Shown here in pieces: positions 63,647-64,000 of a stretch of DNA of 64,000 nt (the first letter of the stretch is position 1; every line of letters starts with the position of its first letter). The notes beneath the pieces were generated by a model that worked only from the letters and a program-made list of their open reading frames with translations, was not told the origin of the DNA and did no database searches. The stretch covers positions 4,526,001 through 4,590,000 of the forward strand of contig CM055615.1 in the NCBI GenBank assembly GCA_029379385.1, in the 5' to 3' direction. This stretch comes from Quillaja saponaria. Lineage: Eukaryota > Streptophyta > Magnoliopsida > Fabales > Quillajaceae. The position numbers were made by a program, and so were the translations under genes.

Positions 63647-64000
63647 CTGGTCAAATTAAAATTTCAGAAAGAAAAATTAAAAAAAAATAAGGATGTCAAT
63701 AGTAATTTTCTTTTTCATTGTCCTTAATCACAGAAGTACATATAAAAATAACTTCATCAGATGTTAGTTTGGATCAGCTCAAAAAATGTTGACAATGGAC
63801 AAATCAGAAATGGTTCTAAGATATGAAATTGCAAATAACTTTTTTGCAAGAATTTGAACAAATTCAACTGAACAAATCTGATTGCACAATTTAGTGAACG
63901 GCATATGGCAAAACTAATTTAAAACACAACATCACAATGTAAATTCTTTTCTACCATTCAGGTGTACTGAACTATATAAAGTCTACATCTCTTGCAAACT
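63647..64000 (-). other. Intron of the LHCB7-like gene
   Basis: AT-rich sequence upstream of exon 63554-63646 with no further LHC exon visible; probably part of the preceding intron, cut by the window edge. Confidence 0.5.

Noticed and set aside
1..64000. CRISPR arrays, operons, prophage or bacterial systems
   Set aside because: The window is plant nuclear DNA; the tandem repeats have no spacer structure and no bacterial-type genes are present.

Overview
The window is eudicot nuclear DNA. It is AT-rich, its protein genes have GT-AG introns, and it carries genes typical of land plants: a RIN4 immune regulator, an LHCB7-like chlorophyll-binding protein, an ABCB/MDR transporter and an F-box/FBD gene. 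The species cannot be fixed from the sequence. Identifications rest on reading translated motifs by eye; no database was searched.

Layout. The left edge holds the first four coding exons of the GPI-transamidase subunit PIG-S (minus strand, continuing off the left edge). A tRNA-Lys(UUU) gene follows at 2764-2836. About 26 bp past it begins an inverted-repeat element with an internal 91-bp tandem repeat. From 4.5 to 9.9 kb I see no gene. An F-box/LRR/FBD gene (9.9-12.4 kb) is broken by two frameshifts and a small insertion. A truncated copy of its 3' end lies at 16.8-17.5 kb, with a 2.6-kb solo-LTR-like element between the two. The stretch from 17.7 to 21.4 kb is small DNA-transposon material, including a CACTA terminus and an element with a GC-rich arm. 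A 12-exon ABCB4/11/21-class transporter (22.8-28.1 kb) is intact except for a one-base insertion in exon 6.

From 28 to 48 kb is a transposon-rich desert: Ty1/copia fragments, several SIRE-type LTR remnants, MITE-like elements, a decayed CACTA (TNP2/DUF4218) transposase with an internal 323-bp duplication, and a pseudogene of the mitochondrial p32/MAM33 family.

The right third is gene-bearing again. RIN4 (plus strand, 48.6-54.3 kb) has a 4.3-kb first intron placed after only two codons. The intronless replication gene CDC45 (minus strand, 56.95-58.7 kb) converges on it and has two E2F-type motifs just upstream of its transcribed leader. A roughly 102-bp tandem array (59.8-60.8 kb) follows, then the last two exons of an LHCB7-like gene (minus strand, continuing off the right edge). 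RIN4 and CDC45 are also close neighbours on Arabidopsis chromosome 3, so this end looks like an old conserved gene block. I found no coordinated pathway or operon-like system. The main interest lies in broken genes, nested repeats and regulatory architecture.
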